Source: Oceanobacillus saliphilus (GTDB lineage: Bacteria > Bacillota > Bacilli > Bacillales > Amphibacillaceae). Taken from it: DNA of 64,000 nt. Positions within the stretch are counted from its first letter, which is position 1. Every line of letters starts with the position of its first letter. The stretch spans positions 281,011 through 345,010 of the forward strand of contig NZ_JALCZU010000002.1 of NCBI RefSeq assembly GCF_023522835.1. Direction: 5' to 3'. Positions 56,529 to 64,000 of the stretch are shown here, piece after piece. Below the pieces are notes generated by a model that worked only from the letters and a program-made list of their open reading frames with translations, ran no database searches and was not told the origin of the DNA. The translations under genes and the position numbers were made by a program.

Positions 56529-56950
56529 CTCCAACAGGGGAATTATTAGGGGGTTAATAAATCAATATGCTTTAGCCCAAGCTGTCATTACTCCAATCTC
56601 ATACTGAAATGGAACCTATTTTTTTGGTGTTAAGTTGGTAATCGTATTCAAGTAGGAAAAAGAGGAATTAACCGATGCATTTTTTGGTAATATAGACGGT
56701 GATTTAAACGTATTAACCGCTCCCTGCTTCGGTCAGTACGTTCTTTAGATCATTCATATCCATTAATTGATGCTAGTTTCATCGGTTGGTAAAGTCAATA
56801 ATCCCTGATGATTTTAGTAATTGAATCATGACATCCATTGACACCTTTACAGTTTTTTATTTTTTTCAGTACATCGGTTTTCATATAGGCTGTCATTCAT
56901 GCTATACTCAAATCATCTGTTTTTATGTTTTTTGAAAGGTATGACTTAAC
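56529..56950. other. Intergenic region downstream of czcD, no intact gene
   Basis: About 420 bases. On the minus strand short open stretches such as MDVMIQLLKSSGIIDFTNR and MNDLKNVLTEAGSG are interrupted by stops, so a decayed gene is possible, but no family is recognised. No clear terminator follows czcD. Confidence 0.35.
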
Positions 56951-57808
56951 ATGAACCGACGAACATTCTTAAAAAATTCACTTGGAAGTTTGCTTGCTTT
57001 TGTTGGTATTAGCGGTGGCACTTATTATTATTCCAGAAATATTGAACCCTCCTTGCTTAAAATAACAGAGGAAACTCTTTTTTCTCCTAAAATACATGCA
57101 GCATTTCATGATTTTAAAATTATTCAATTTTCCGATACGCACGTTGGCTTTCATTTCTCTCTTAATCAATTGGAAGAACTTGCAACTAAAATTAATTCTT
57201 TAAATCCTGATATCATTGTATTTACCGGAGACCTTGTCGATGAACCCAATAATTACAACTGGGACCCTAGACTTGCGAAAATACTACAATCATTGGAAGC
57301 AAATCAAGGGAAATATTGGATATATGGTAATCATGATCACGGTGGCTATGGGACAGACATCGTTCGAGAAGTAATGGAACAATCACAATTCCATCTTTTA
57401 CAAAACAGTAATGTCCCCATAACGATAGATGACGCGCAAATAACACTTGCCGGAATCGATGATGTTATGCTCGGTGTCCCCGATTTGGATGAAGCTTTGC
57501 ATGACACTGACCCCGAACTATTTACGATCCTTTTGGCCCATGAACCGGATTATGCAGACAAAGCATCCCATTATCCGATAGATGTTCAAATGTCCGGACA
57601 CAGTCATGGCGGGCAGGTACGCTTCCCTTTTATAGGAGATTTATATACACCGGCATTTGCTGAAAATTATGTCCAGGGGAAATATTCCTTGAACAATGAA
57701 CAATTGACCTTATATGTTAACAGCGGAATCGGCACAACAAGACTTCCTTACCGATTCCTTTGTAAACCTGAATTGCATGTTTATACACTTCAAAGTAAGA
57801 AATTATAA
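56951..57808 (+). CDS. ykuE: YkuE-like calcineurin-type metallophosphoesterase with Tat signal
   Basis: A 285-residue phosphoesterase: FSDTHVGFHF, VFTGDLVDEP, YGNHDHGG, LLAHEPD and SGHSHGGQ are the five metal motifs. The N-terminus NRRTFLKNSLGSLLAFVGISGG is a twin-arginine signal, as in B. subtilis YkuE, which is exported by TatAyCy and kept at the cell wall. Substrate unknown. Confidence 0.92.
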   Translation: MNRRTFLKNSLGSLLAFVGISGGTYYYSRNIEPSLLKITEETLFSPKIHAAFHDFKIIQFSDTHVGFHFSLNQLEELATKINSLNPDIIVFTGDLVDEPNNYNWDPRLAKILQSLEANQGKYWIYGNHDHGGYGTDIVREVMEQSQFHLLQNSNVPITIDDAQITLAGIDDVMLGVPDLDEALHDTDPELFTILLAHEPDYADKASHYPIDVQMSGHSHGGQVRFPFIGDLYTPAFAENYVQGKYSLNNEQLTLYVNSGIGTTRLPYRFLCKPELHVYTLQSKKL

Positions 57809-57935
57809 CCTCAGGTGACAGGACAAGTCAAAATGTCATAAAGATTTCAATGATTGTCAAATAGGTAAACATAGTTAATGTTATAATAAATTTGAATCAA
57901 ATTATCTATATGAATTGTTGAGAAAGGACGTTTTC

Positions 57936-58505
57936 ATGAAGCATTTATTGATAATAATCGGACTTAGTATTTTTCTTACTGCTTGTGGAGGATACCCTAT
58001 CGAAACAACAATGTCAGAGGATGTTGGCGATTTTGAATTCACAACACAGGATAACGGAACACTAAGCCTTCATGATTTAGAAGGTGATTGGTGGATTGCT
58101 GATTTCATTTTTACAAATTGTACAACCGTATGCCTGCCAATGACATCCAACATGGCAACTTTGCAGTCAAAGCTGGACGAAGAGGGTATTGATGCCCAGC
58201 TCGTTTCCTTTAGCGTAGATCCAGAATTTGATAGTCCTGAAGTACTGAAAGCTTATGGAGAAAGTTATAATGCTGATTTCAGTAATTGGACATTCCTCAC
58301 TGGCTATGATTTTCAAACAATTAAGGAACTATCTATTAAGTCATTTAGAAACTTTGTTCAAGAAGCACCAGAGGGAACAGATCAGGTTACACATGGCACT
58401 TCCTTTTTCCTTGTAAGTCCTGAAGGTGAAGTCATTAAAAATTACAGTGGCGTAGATTCGGCTGCTCTTGATACTATCATTGAAGATTTGAAAAAAGTTC
58501 AATAA
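57936..58505 (+). CDS. SCO1/SenC family copper chaperone lipoprotein
   Basis: A 189-residue lipoprotein (lipobox LTAC, C17) with a thioredoxin-like fold. The copper/disulfide motif is CTTVC (C62, C66) with the conserved histidine H153 in THGTSFF. SCO proteins help build the CuA site of cytochrome oxidase, so CtaC is the expected partner. AGAAAGGA precedes ATG 57936; the frame is open from 57915. It is not beside the cta genes, as in B. subtilis where ypmQ is separate. Confidence 0.92.
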   Translation: MKHLLIIIGLSIFLTACGGYPIETTMSEDVGDFEFTTQDNGTLSLHDLEGDWWIADFIFTNCTTVCLPMTSNMATLQSKLDEEGIDAQLVSFSVDPEFDSPEVLKAYGESYNADFSNWTFLTGYDFQTIKELSIKSFRNFVQEAPEGTDQVTHGTSFFLVSPEGEVIKNYSGVDSAALDTIIEDLKKVQ

Positions 58506-58510
58506 TAGGA

Positions 58511-58553
58511 GGAAGAGTTAAAATGTTATGTTTATTTTGACTCTTCTTTTTAT
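58511..58553 (+). terminator. Terminator of the SCO gene
   Basis: A 13-bp stem (GAAGAGTTAAAAT and ATTTTGACTCTTC; one mismatch) followed by five T. Confidence 0.85.
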
Positions 58554-58625
58554 ATTCTATTTGCTACTGGACATGCTTTACGATACGATAGATATATAGC
58601 TAATATATAGAAAGGAGATATGTCC

Positions 58626-59084
58626 ATGAATCAGGAAATTCCTCTGCAACATTTGGCGCAGGCCGTATTCACTATTAATCGACACGCAAAAACAGCCCCA
58701 GAACCGCAACATCTATACCAAATAAAAAAAGACACAATAAGCAAGCTGTTGAAAGAAAAGAAGGCTGAAAAAGTAGGGCTTCATTTCTCTGACCATCCGA
58801 AACTCAGTAATCAGCATTCTACATTACTTGTTAAAGTCGATAATTATTATTTTCATATACCTCCTTCTAAAGAAGACTTCAAAACCCTGAAACATCTCGG
58901 ATCCCTTGACCAAAACTATCGGAATCCCCAAACCAAGATGTCATTGTCTCAGGCCAAAAGAATTGTCTATCAATATATTGACTGGAAACCCGAAAAGAAA
59001 CCAAAACCCAGGCAAAAACGATATACTTCTTCCTACTATACCCCTTCCTCTCTTGGGAAAATGGAATGGCCACCAACTAAATAA
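58626..59084 (+). CDS. ykyB: YkyB-like protein
   Basis: About 152 residues, basic, without membrane segments: LAQAVFTINRHAKTAPEPQHLYQIKKDTISKLLKEKKAEKVGLHFSDHPKLSNQHSTLLVKVDNYYFHIPPSKEDF is the YkyB core. Function unknown. AAAGGAG is 8 nt before ATG 58626 and too close to the ATG at 58620. In B. subtilis it lies near patA and ykuC. Confidence 0.88.
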   Translation: MNQEIPLQHLAQAVFTINRHAKTAPEPQHLYQIKKDTISKLLKEKKAEKVGLHFSDHPKLSNQHSTLLVKVDNYYFHIPPSKEDFKTLKHLGSLDQNYRNPQTKMSLSQAKRIVYQYIDWKPEKKPKPRQKRYTSSYYTPSSLGKMEWPPTK

Positions 59085-59169
59085 TATAAATTTTGTATTC
59101 TCCCCCTCCTTTATTGATGTTTCACTACCTTGTTATTAAGGGTACTCATCATATAAAGGAGGCGGTAAA

Positions 59170-59370
59170 ATGAAACTACAGGATTTCGTATATGAGCTTC
59201 ATCGTTATGCCGATCAGACACATGTCTTAAAGGATAAATTTGAAAAATTATCCGATACCGAGAAAAAACTGGTAATGGATGCTGCGCCACCTGGTCTCTC
59301 TACACCTGAAGAATATTTCCAGCCTGTATATCAATGGTTGGAAACGGTCAATAAACTAATGGAAAACTAA
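59170..59370 (+). CDS. Small helical protein of unknown function
   Basis: A 66-residue soluble protein (MKLQDFVYELHRYADQTHVL and then KDKFEKLSDTEKKLVMDAAPPGLSTPEEYFQPVYQWLETVNKL). The excellent AAAGGAGGCGG site makes it a convincing gene. I do not recognise the family. It follows ykyB in the same direction and is closed by its own terminator. Confidence 0.75.
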   Translation: MKLQDFVYELHRYADQTHVLKDKFEKLSDTEKKLVMDAAPPGLSTPEEYFQPVYQWLETVNKLMEN

Positions 59371-59371
59371 T

Positions 59372-59410
59372 AGAAGCGCATAACAGCTATAGACACTGTT
59401 ATGCGCTTCT
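59372..59410. terminator. Bidirectional terminator
   Basis: A perfect 15-bp stem AGAAGCGCATAACAG and CTGTTATGCGCTTCT with a 9-nt loop between convergent genes. Confidence 0.93.
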
Positions 59411-59411
59411 A

Positions 59412-59792
59412 TTAATTTGTTTTCCTTATAAAACGTCCAATCAATATCGACATGGACAGCATAATACCGAAAATAGCCATACTTTGTAAAGTAAATTTTA
59501 TACCATCGATCGTATGAAATCTTTCCACGAAAAACGAAATAGTAACAATAGATAACAATACAAGAATGCTACTGATCAAATAGTTAAGGAATATACCTAA
59601 TTTTAACTTTACAGCCCATTGTATAATCGGCTTCATACAATAATAGATGATGATGATGCCTACTAAAGAGCAGAATATGTATACATAATCCTTAACGATG
59701 CCTACGTTTCCTATATGAATGAATTGCATGAATCTGTTAAGCCCCAAATGAACTACCTTCTTCCTGAAAAATGTAGACAAGTTGGTGAACAA
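59412..59792 (-). CDS. Small membrane protein of unknown function
   Basis: Up to 126 residues with three membrane helices (about 35-55, 68-88, 100-118) and a basic end RFIRKTN. No family recognised. The start is uncertain: the frame opens at TTG 59792 without a ribosome binding site, and ATG 59729 (MQFIHIGNVGIV) is as likely. Confidence 0.55.
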   Translation of the reverse strand: MFTNLSTFFRKKVVHLGLNRFMQFIHIGNVGIVKDYVYIFCSLVGIIIIYYCMKPIIQWAVKLKLGIFLNYLISSILVLLSIVTISFFVERFHTIDGIKFTLQSMAIFGIMLSMSILIGRFIRKTN

Positions 59793-59889
59793 TTATGTTC
59801 AGCTACGCAATGAATTACTCCTTTTCCTACGATAAACATTCTTTACCTGCATTTATATAAATATACATTTAGTTGCCATTTAGTTGTTC

Positions 59890-60018
59890 TAACTCAACTT
59901 TCGCATAGTAAAAATGGCAACTAAACCTAGGTAAACTAGGAGGGTAATTATCAATGATTTTCTAAGTTTAGCCCTATTAAACGGTTTAACCTATTTTATT
60001 GGTACGGAAGTTGAGTTA
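59890..60018. mobile_element. MITE-like 129-bp element D
   Basis: The ends TAACTCAACTTTCG and CGGAAGTTGAGTTA are 14-bp terminal inverted repeats with one mismatch. The inside is AT-rich without a reading frame. The left 19 bp recur as a single copy at 52215-52233. Confidence 0.6.
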
Positions 60019-60062
60019 TAATCACTAATAAATACGATATATAGTTGGGAGGTCATATTTCT

Positions 60063-60968
60063 TTGAGGAAATACGCTATATTAATTATTGTTGGCGCAGC
60101 ATTATGGGGGACGATTGGCTGGTTTGTCAAACATTTGTATGAATTCGGATTTACTCCTATGGAAGTTGTCACTTTGCGGGCCTGGTCTTCTGCAATTATA
60201 TTGATTACATATATGTTTGCTGTTTCTCCAAAAAACCTTGCCTTGAAGTCAATAGGCGATATCAACTATTTTATAGGAACAGGTATTTTTAGTATCATAT
60301 TTTTTAATTACTGTTTATTTACGGCAATTGAGTTGTCCACAATCCCAATCGCTACTGCTTTACTCTATACTGCTCCAGCTTTCGTCACAATCATCTCTTT
60401 CTTTGTTTTTAAGGAACCTTTTACAGGAGCCAAAGTGACTGCTTTAGCACTCACACTTCTCGGAACCTGTCTAGTAGTCGGTTTAACTCCTAATAGTATT
60501 CAAAGCCTGGAATTTACAGCTGTTATATTGGGGCTTGGTTCTGGATTGGGATATGCGCTCTACAGTATTTTCAGCAAATTTGCGCTAAAGAAATATTCAA
60601 GTTTAAACGTTACTACATTTACTTTTATTGTAGCTGCTGTTACCCTTACGCCATTTTTCCCGTATAAAGAAAAATCATATCTGCTATTAGATCCATCTGT
60701 TCTATTCTATGCAATTGGACTGGGACTTTTACCTACTGCAATTGCTTATATTGTTTATACCTATGGCTTACAGTATATCGAAGCTTCAAAGGCATCTATA
60801 CTATCGACGATTGAACCCGTAGTTGCGACACTTATAGGTATATTTATTTTTCTCGAGCCCTTTACGTTCATACAGACGATTGGCATGGGTTGTATTATAG
60901 GTGCTGTCCTATTAATTCAACTAGCTGGAAACAGAAAATTACCAATGAAACTGGAAAAGCAGAAATGA
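60063..60968 (+). CDS. EamA/DMT-family transporter
   Basis: About 301 residues with ten membrane helices in two EamA repeats (first about 1-135, second about 148-290; AALWGTIGWFVKHLYEFGFTPMEVVTLRAWSSA in the first and GLGLLPTAIAYIVYTYGLQYIEASKASILSTIEPVVATLIG in the second). Members export amino acids or other metabolites. The TTG at 60045 is inside the GGGAGGT ribosome binding site; the TTG at 60063 is the likely start. Confidence 0.9.
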   Translation: MRKYAILIIVGAALWGTIGWFVKHLYEFGFTPMEVVTLRAWSSAIILITYMFAVSPKNLALKSIGDINYFIGTGIFSIIFFNYCLFTAIELSTIPIATALLYTAPAFVTIISFFVFKEPFTGAKVTALALTLLGTCLVVGLTPNSIQSLEFTAVILGLGSGLGYALYSIFSKFALKKYSSLNVTTFTFIVAAVTLTPFFPYKEKSYLLLDPSVLFYAIGLGLLPTAIAYIVYTYGLQYIEASKASILSTIEPVVATLIGIFIFLEPFTFIQTIGMGCIIGAVLLIQLAGNRKLPMKLEKQK

Positions 60969-60990
60969 CCTTGTGTCATCCCTGCTTTTA
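60955..60990. terminator. Bidirectional terminator between the EamA gene and fbpB
   Basis: A stem AAAAGCAG...CTGCTTTT with inner ATGAC/GTCAT pairing. It overlaps the end of the transporter gene. Confidence 0.8.
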
Positions 60991-60994
60991 TCAC

Positions 60995-61153
60995 TTACTT
61001 ATTGATTTCTAGCTCTTTACGCTGTTTCTTCGCCAGCGCTTCCTGTTTTTTCTCTAAACGAAGCTCTATTTGTGTTATACTTTCTTCATCATTTAGAAGC
61101 TCTTGTCTATTTTGCTTAACCAATTGTTCAAAGTTCAATGTTTTCGGTCTCAT
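60995..61153 (-). CDS. FbpB-like small basic protein
   Basis: A 52-residue protein beginning MRPKTLNFEQLVKQNRQELL and ending in a charged helix (RLEKKQEALAKKQRKELEINK). This fits the Fur-regulated basic protein FbpB family; in B. subtilis FbpB works with the small RNA FsrA in the iron-sparing response. AAGGAG lies 9 nt before the ATG, and a TATAAT lies about 40 bp upstream. I do not see a clear Fur box, so iron control is only inferred from the family. Confidence 0.72.
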   Translation of the reverse strand: MRPKTLNFEQLVKQNRQELLNDEESITQIELRLEKKQEALAKKQRKELEINK

Positions 61154-61282
61154 ATGCTACACTCCTTATTATGTTCTAATTATATTATACCCTATTTTTA
61201 TGGTTATAAATCGAAATTGTTTGAACATTTTATTAAGTTTTTGTCACATAATAGGAAATATTTATGAAAAGGCGGTTATTAT

Positions 61283-62446
61283 ATGGATTATCTATTGAAT
61301 AAAAATGTTAAAAATATCGAAATTTCGGGAATACGCAAATTTTTTAATATGGTTGCTGATGAAAAAGACGTTGTCTCCCTCACAATTGGACAACCTGATT
61401 TCCATACACCAGACTACGTGAAAAATGCAGCTTCTGAAGCAATTTTCAAAAATAAGACAACCTATACAAGCAACGCAGGTATAATTGAATTAAGAGAGGC
61501 TATTTCAAAATTCAATGAAACGAATTATGGAATCCGTTTCGATCCTCTATCAGAAATCATCGTTACAACCGGCGCATCCCAGGCAATTGATATTACATTC
61601 CGAACAATATTATCTCCTGGAGATGAAGTTATTCTGCCCGGTCCCATCTATCCAGGCTATGAACCTTTAATCACACTTGCTGGAGCGAAAACAGTCTATG
61701 CAGATACGACCAAAACAGGATTTAAATTAACAAAAGAGACCTTGGAACAGCATATTACCGATAAGACAAAATGCGTAGTTCTCCCCTACCCATCCAATCC
61801 AACAGGTGCATCTTTTTCCAGGGAAGAACTGCGGGAACTGACAGAAGTTTTGAAAGGAAGAGATATATTTATTCTGGCAGATGAAATATATAGTGAGCTT
61901 GTTTTTGAAAACCGACACTACTCGATAGCGAGTTTTGACTCCATCAAAGACAAAACAATTGTCATAAACGGATTATCAAAATCACACTCCATGACAGGAT
62001 TCCGAATTGGATATGTACTTGCTCCGAAATGGCTTTGCAAGCACATTCTGAAAGTACATCAGTATAATGTGACCTGTGCTTCCTCTATTAGCCAATATGC
62101 TGCATTGGAAGCATTGACAAACAACTCGAACAGTACCAGAATTATGCGGGAAGCATACAGAAAAAGAAGGGATTATGTGTATGACAGGCTGAAGAAGATG
62201 GGACTTGAAGTGAATAATCCGGAGGGAGCTTTTTACTTTTTCCCTAAATTTCCAATTAGAGAAATGTCTTCTTTTGAGTTGGGACTTGCGCTTGTTCGTG
62301 ATGCTAAAGTAGCACTTGTACCAGGTGATAGTTTTTCCAGTCTTGGCGAAGGTTATATGAGACTTTCGTATGCTTACGATATGGATACGATCATACAGGG
62401 GCTGAATCGTTTAGAAACATTCTTGAATAATACGACGTTACGTTAA
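61283..62446 (+). CDS. patA: PatA: N-acetyl-LL-diaminopimelate aminotransferase
   Basis: A 387-residue fold-type I aminotransferase: TYTSNAGIIELREAI, VTTGASQAIDI, YPSNPTGASF, LADEIYSELVF and the PLP lysine K233 in NGLSKSHSMTGFRIGY. B. subtilis PatA lies near ykyB and serves the acetylated lysine/diaminopimelate branch; dapH and dapL are 8 kb away here. Other aromatic or aspartate specificities cannot be excluded from sequence alone. AAGGCGG precedes the ATG. Confidence 0.88.
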   Translation: MDYLLNKNVKNIEISGIRKFFNMVADEKDVVSLTIGQPDFHTPDYVKNAASEAIFKNKTTYTSNAGIIELREAISKFNETNYGIRFDPLSEIIVTTGASQAIDITFRTILSPGDEVILPGPIYPGYEPLITLAGAKTVYADTTKTGFKLTKETLEQHITDKTKCVVLPYPSNPTGASFSREELRELTEVLKGRDIFILADEIYSELVFENRHYSIASFDSIKDKTIVINGLSKSHSMTGFRIGYVLAPKWLCKHILKVHQYNVTCASSISQYAALEALTNNSNSTRIMREAYRKRRDYVYDRLKKMGLEVNNPEGAFYFFPKFPIREMSSFELGLALVRDAKVALVPGDSFSSLGEGYMRLSYAYDMDTIIQGLNRLETFLNNTTLR

Positions 62447-62471
62447 ATCGTTATTGTGATTCCATTGATAG

Positions 62472-62642
62472 TTAATCAGTGATCTGGGTGTGTTTGACTT
62501 CTTCATATAAATTAAGCAGCAAATCCAGTTCCTGACTGATTTCGACAGACTCGATATTGGTAAAACCCTTTTCCATCGCCACCTCAGTCATTTTATTTCT
62601 GAGGAATTCAATGCGATCAAGTATATCTTCTATTGTATTCAT
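62472..62642 (-). CDS. Spo0E-like aspartyl-phosphate phosphatase
   Basis: A 56-residue protein of two helices: IEDILDRIEFLRNKMTEVAMEKG and then VEISQELDLLLNLYEE. The SQELD motif is the hallmark of Spo0E-family phosphatases, which dephosphorylate Spo0A-P and delay sporulation. AGAGG lies about 11 nt upstream of the ATG. It is convergent with patA. Confidence 0.9.
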   Translation of the reverse strand: MNTIEDILDRIEFLRNKMTEVAMEKGFTNIESVEISQELDLLLNLYEEVKHTQITD

Positions 62643-62777
62643 TTTAAATTAAGCCTCTCTATTTTGAAATTTAATGTCTGCTATTTATCCTAGTCGGATT
62701 TTAAATAAAAAATGATTTATAACTGTATGAGTCTATGCTACTATTAAAATGAAACTTGTAAAGGAAGGATGACTTCT

Positions 62778-63302
62778 GTGTCGGAAGCAAAGAAGAAAAA
62801 TGAATGGTTTGAATGGACGAAAGCAATCATCATTGCCGTTTTAATAGCAGTTTTCCTTAGAACTTTTATCTTTGCAACTTCTATCGTAGAAGGTGAAAGT
62901 ATGGATCCTACTTTAAAGCATGGAGAAAGAGTAATATTCAATAAAATTATTTATATTCTGGATCAGCCTGACCGCGGAGACGTTGTCATTATTCAAAGAC
63001 CAACAAAAAACTATGTTAAAAGGGTAATAGGATTACCTGGTGAAACAATCCAATTAAACGGAAATGATTTAATCATAAATGGTGAGGAATATATCCAAAC
63101 ATTTTTAACTGAGGATGCTATGTACAAAACCGGAAAGTTCGGGCCTATTCAAATACCGGATGACAGTTATTTTGTAATGGGTGATAATCGCTTAATCAGT
63201 AAGGATAGCAGAAACGGCCTCGGATTTATTCATGAAGATGAAATCATTGGAAGATCGGAGTTAATTATATATCCATTTAGTGAATGGTCACTGACAAAAT
63301 AA
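62778..63302 (+). CDS. sipT: Signal peptidase I
   Basis: A type I signal peptidase of about 174 residues with one N-terminal membrane helix (about 15-33), as in SipS/SipT. The catalytic serine is S41 in VEGESMDPTL and the general base K81 in YVKRVIGLPGE; MGDNRLISKDSRN and the rest of box E follow. It cleaves secretory signal peptides outside the membrane. AAGGAAGG abuts ATG 62769 and is 8 nt before GTG 62778, so GTG is preferred. The T/S/U/V assignment is not certain. Confidence 0.9.
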   Translation: MSEAKKKNEWFEWTKAIIIAVLIAVFLRTFIFATSIVEGESMDPTLKHGERVIFNKIIYILDQPDRGDVVIIQRPTKNYVKRVIGLPGETIQLNGNDLIINGEEYIQTFLTEDAMYKTGKFGPIQIPDDSYFVMGDNRLISKDSRNGLGFIHEDEIIGRSELIIYPFSEWSLTK

Positions 63303-63307
63303 TATTA

Positions 63308-63346
63308 ATAAGGGCGGCTAGATGCTACAATTGCCCTCTTTTATTT
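63308..63346 (+). terminator. Weak terminator of sipT
   Basis: AGGGC...GCCCT with a long interior and a TTTTATTTTT tail; the stem is short. Confidence 0.5.
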
Positions 63347-63638
63347 TTAACTTATCTATACCGACATCAATGGCCATGTTGACCTCCGCTTCAAGAATAC
63401 GGATGAAGAAACGCAGGGCGCATTGCTAATATCGTTTAACTGTCGTATAAGCACGATTCTGTTCAAGGGGCGTTATGTCATACCATTGGCAAGAATAATA
63501 CAACTTTCCTATGTACATAAGTACAACTTGGCTATCACCGTTAAGCTTGGTGACAGCCAAGTTTGTTTCTACTGGGATAAACACTCAAAGGTGGGGATAC
63601 GTATTCTTCCCCTCGTCCTTGAGTATGTTTCACTTTTA

Positions 63639-63719
63639 TTATTTTTCGTTGTCAAGAAGACAGTATCCAATGTTTAGTGCAAGAATCCCAAAGCAAACTA
63701 CTCCAAATAATAACTCCAT
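63639..63719 (-). CDS. Putative 26-residue membrane peptide
   Basis: The frame MELLFGVVCFGILALNIGYC ends LLDNEK. It is one membrane helix with an acidic-basic tail. GGGGTG lies 8 nt before the ATG, and a stem-loop follows 12 nt after the stop. Such features fit small membrane peptides, including type I toxins, but there is no family evidence. Confidence 0.35.
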   Translation of the reverse strand: MELLFGVVCFGILALNIGYCLLDNEK

Positions 63720-63841
63720 AAAATGGCACCCCTTTCATTATCCCTAACACCTAAATACTTAAATGATATATATAATAATTCAACTCTCTTTATAATACCA
63801 ATAACCCCACCCTAAATAAAGTAAAATATGATAAAATTATT

Positions 63842-64000
63842 AAGAAAAGTATAGCGGGCTTGCCCAGCGACGTAGGGCATATGCAGGAGGCCGCAGAGCG
63901 CATGGGTTTTGCGCTCGGAATGTCTCATGCTTATGACTGGAGTCGCTAGCCCACGCGACACTGGACAAAGAAAAGTATAGCGGGCTTGCCCAGCGACGTA
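63842..64000 (+). repeat. Tandem copies of a GC-rich repeat related to family A, running off the window
   Basis: The 33-bp block from AAGAAAAGTATAGCGGGCTT to CAGCGACGTA occurs at 63842-63874 and again at 63968-64000, giving a 126-bp period. Within the unit GCGGGCT...AGCGAC pairs with GTCGCT...AGCC-CGC, and GAGCGCA with TGCGCTC. GCTTATGACTGGAGTCGCTAG recalls family A copies 1 and 3. The array continues past the right edge. Confidence 0.8.

Larger units (their letters stand above)
63303..63841. other. Intergenic region after sipT with hairpins and a possible tiny gene
   Basis: No conventional gene. A 14-bp hairpin with one mismatch (ACTTGGCTATCACC and GGTGACAGCCAAGT) lies at about 63525-63562 and recalls the front of repeat family B. 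A second long inverted repeat (ACTCAAAGG/CCTTGAGT and GGGG/CCCC) lies at about 63584-63627. A 26-codon frame follows on the minus strand. Confidence 0.45.

Noticed and set aside
63423-63747. Plus-strand frames of 78-84 codons after sipT
   Set aside because: They read through inverted repeats and lack start signals.

Overview
The window is one low-GC chromosomal stretch from an endospore-forming member of the Bacillaceae. By gene content and by the type of intergenic repeats it looks like the halotolerant Oceanobacillus/Virgibacillus side of the family; I am fairly sure of the family and only moderately sure of the branch. Nearly every gene is a recognisable core gene, in an order that follows Bacillus subtilis from bshC back through ylbP-ylbA, ctaG-ctaA, pycA, ylaO-ylaF, yktC-yktA, SR1, slp, pdhD-pdhA, ykyA, defB, rpoY-rnjA and ktrC, and then a yknUV/yku/patA group. 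No tRNA, rRNA, CRISPR array, prophage or intact insertion sequence is visible.

Layout. 1-15 kb: the 5' part of bshC (bacillithiol synthesis), a DUF3397 membrane protein and the ylb cluster: ylbP, gerR/ylbO, a crotonase-fold gene, rpmF, ylbN, tmcAL, the ylbL protease, ylbJ, coaD, rsmD, ylbG, ricF/ylbF, ylbE, ylbD, ylbC, ylbA, then ytvI. 15-23 kb: the caa3 oxidase operon ctaBCDEF with ctaG, ctaM and the divergent heme A synthase gene ctaA. 23-34 kb: pycA-ftsW, ylaN, ylaL, ylaJ, ylaI, ylaH, ylaF, an inositol-phosphatase-family gene, yktB and yktA. 34-44 kb: a nitronate-monooxygenase-type flavoenzyme, the dual-function RNA SR1 with its peptide SR1P, a polysaccharide deacetylase, slp, the pyruvate dehydrogenase operon, ykyA and defB. 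44-51 kb: rpoY-rnjA, ktrC and a heterodimeric ABC exporter. 51-64 kb: ykuV-like, ykuS, dapL, dapH, cbpB, a zinc-responsive czrA-czcD pair, ykuE, a SCO-type copper chaperone, ykyB, an EamA transporter, a small fbpB-like gene, patA, a Spo0E-like gene and the signal peptidase sipT.

How parts fit. CtaA and CtaB make heme A for the CtaCDEF oxidase; CtaG, CtaM and the SCO protein are assembly factors. PycA and PdhABCD split pyruvate between oxaloacetate and acetyl-CoA. SR1 has a clean sigma-A promoter with two CcpN-type operators 33 bp apart, which ties it to glycolytic repression; its peptide is known in B. subtilis to bind GapA and affect RNase J1, and rnjA lies 10 kb away. DapH, PatA and DapL together are the acetylated branch of diaminopimelate synthesis.

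The least described part of the window is its intergenic DNA: three tandem promoter-like boxes 59-60 bp apart upstream of pdhA, several families of short repeats (many beside intrinsic terminators), two MITE-like elements, an orphan plus-strand terminator that predicts a small RNA, and a roughly 345-nt leader with two tiny overlapping reading frames upstream of rpoY-rnjA.
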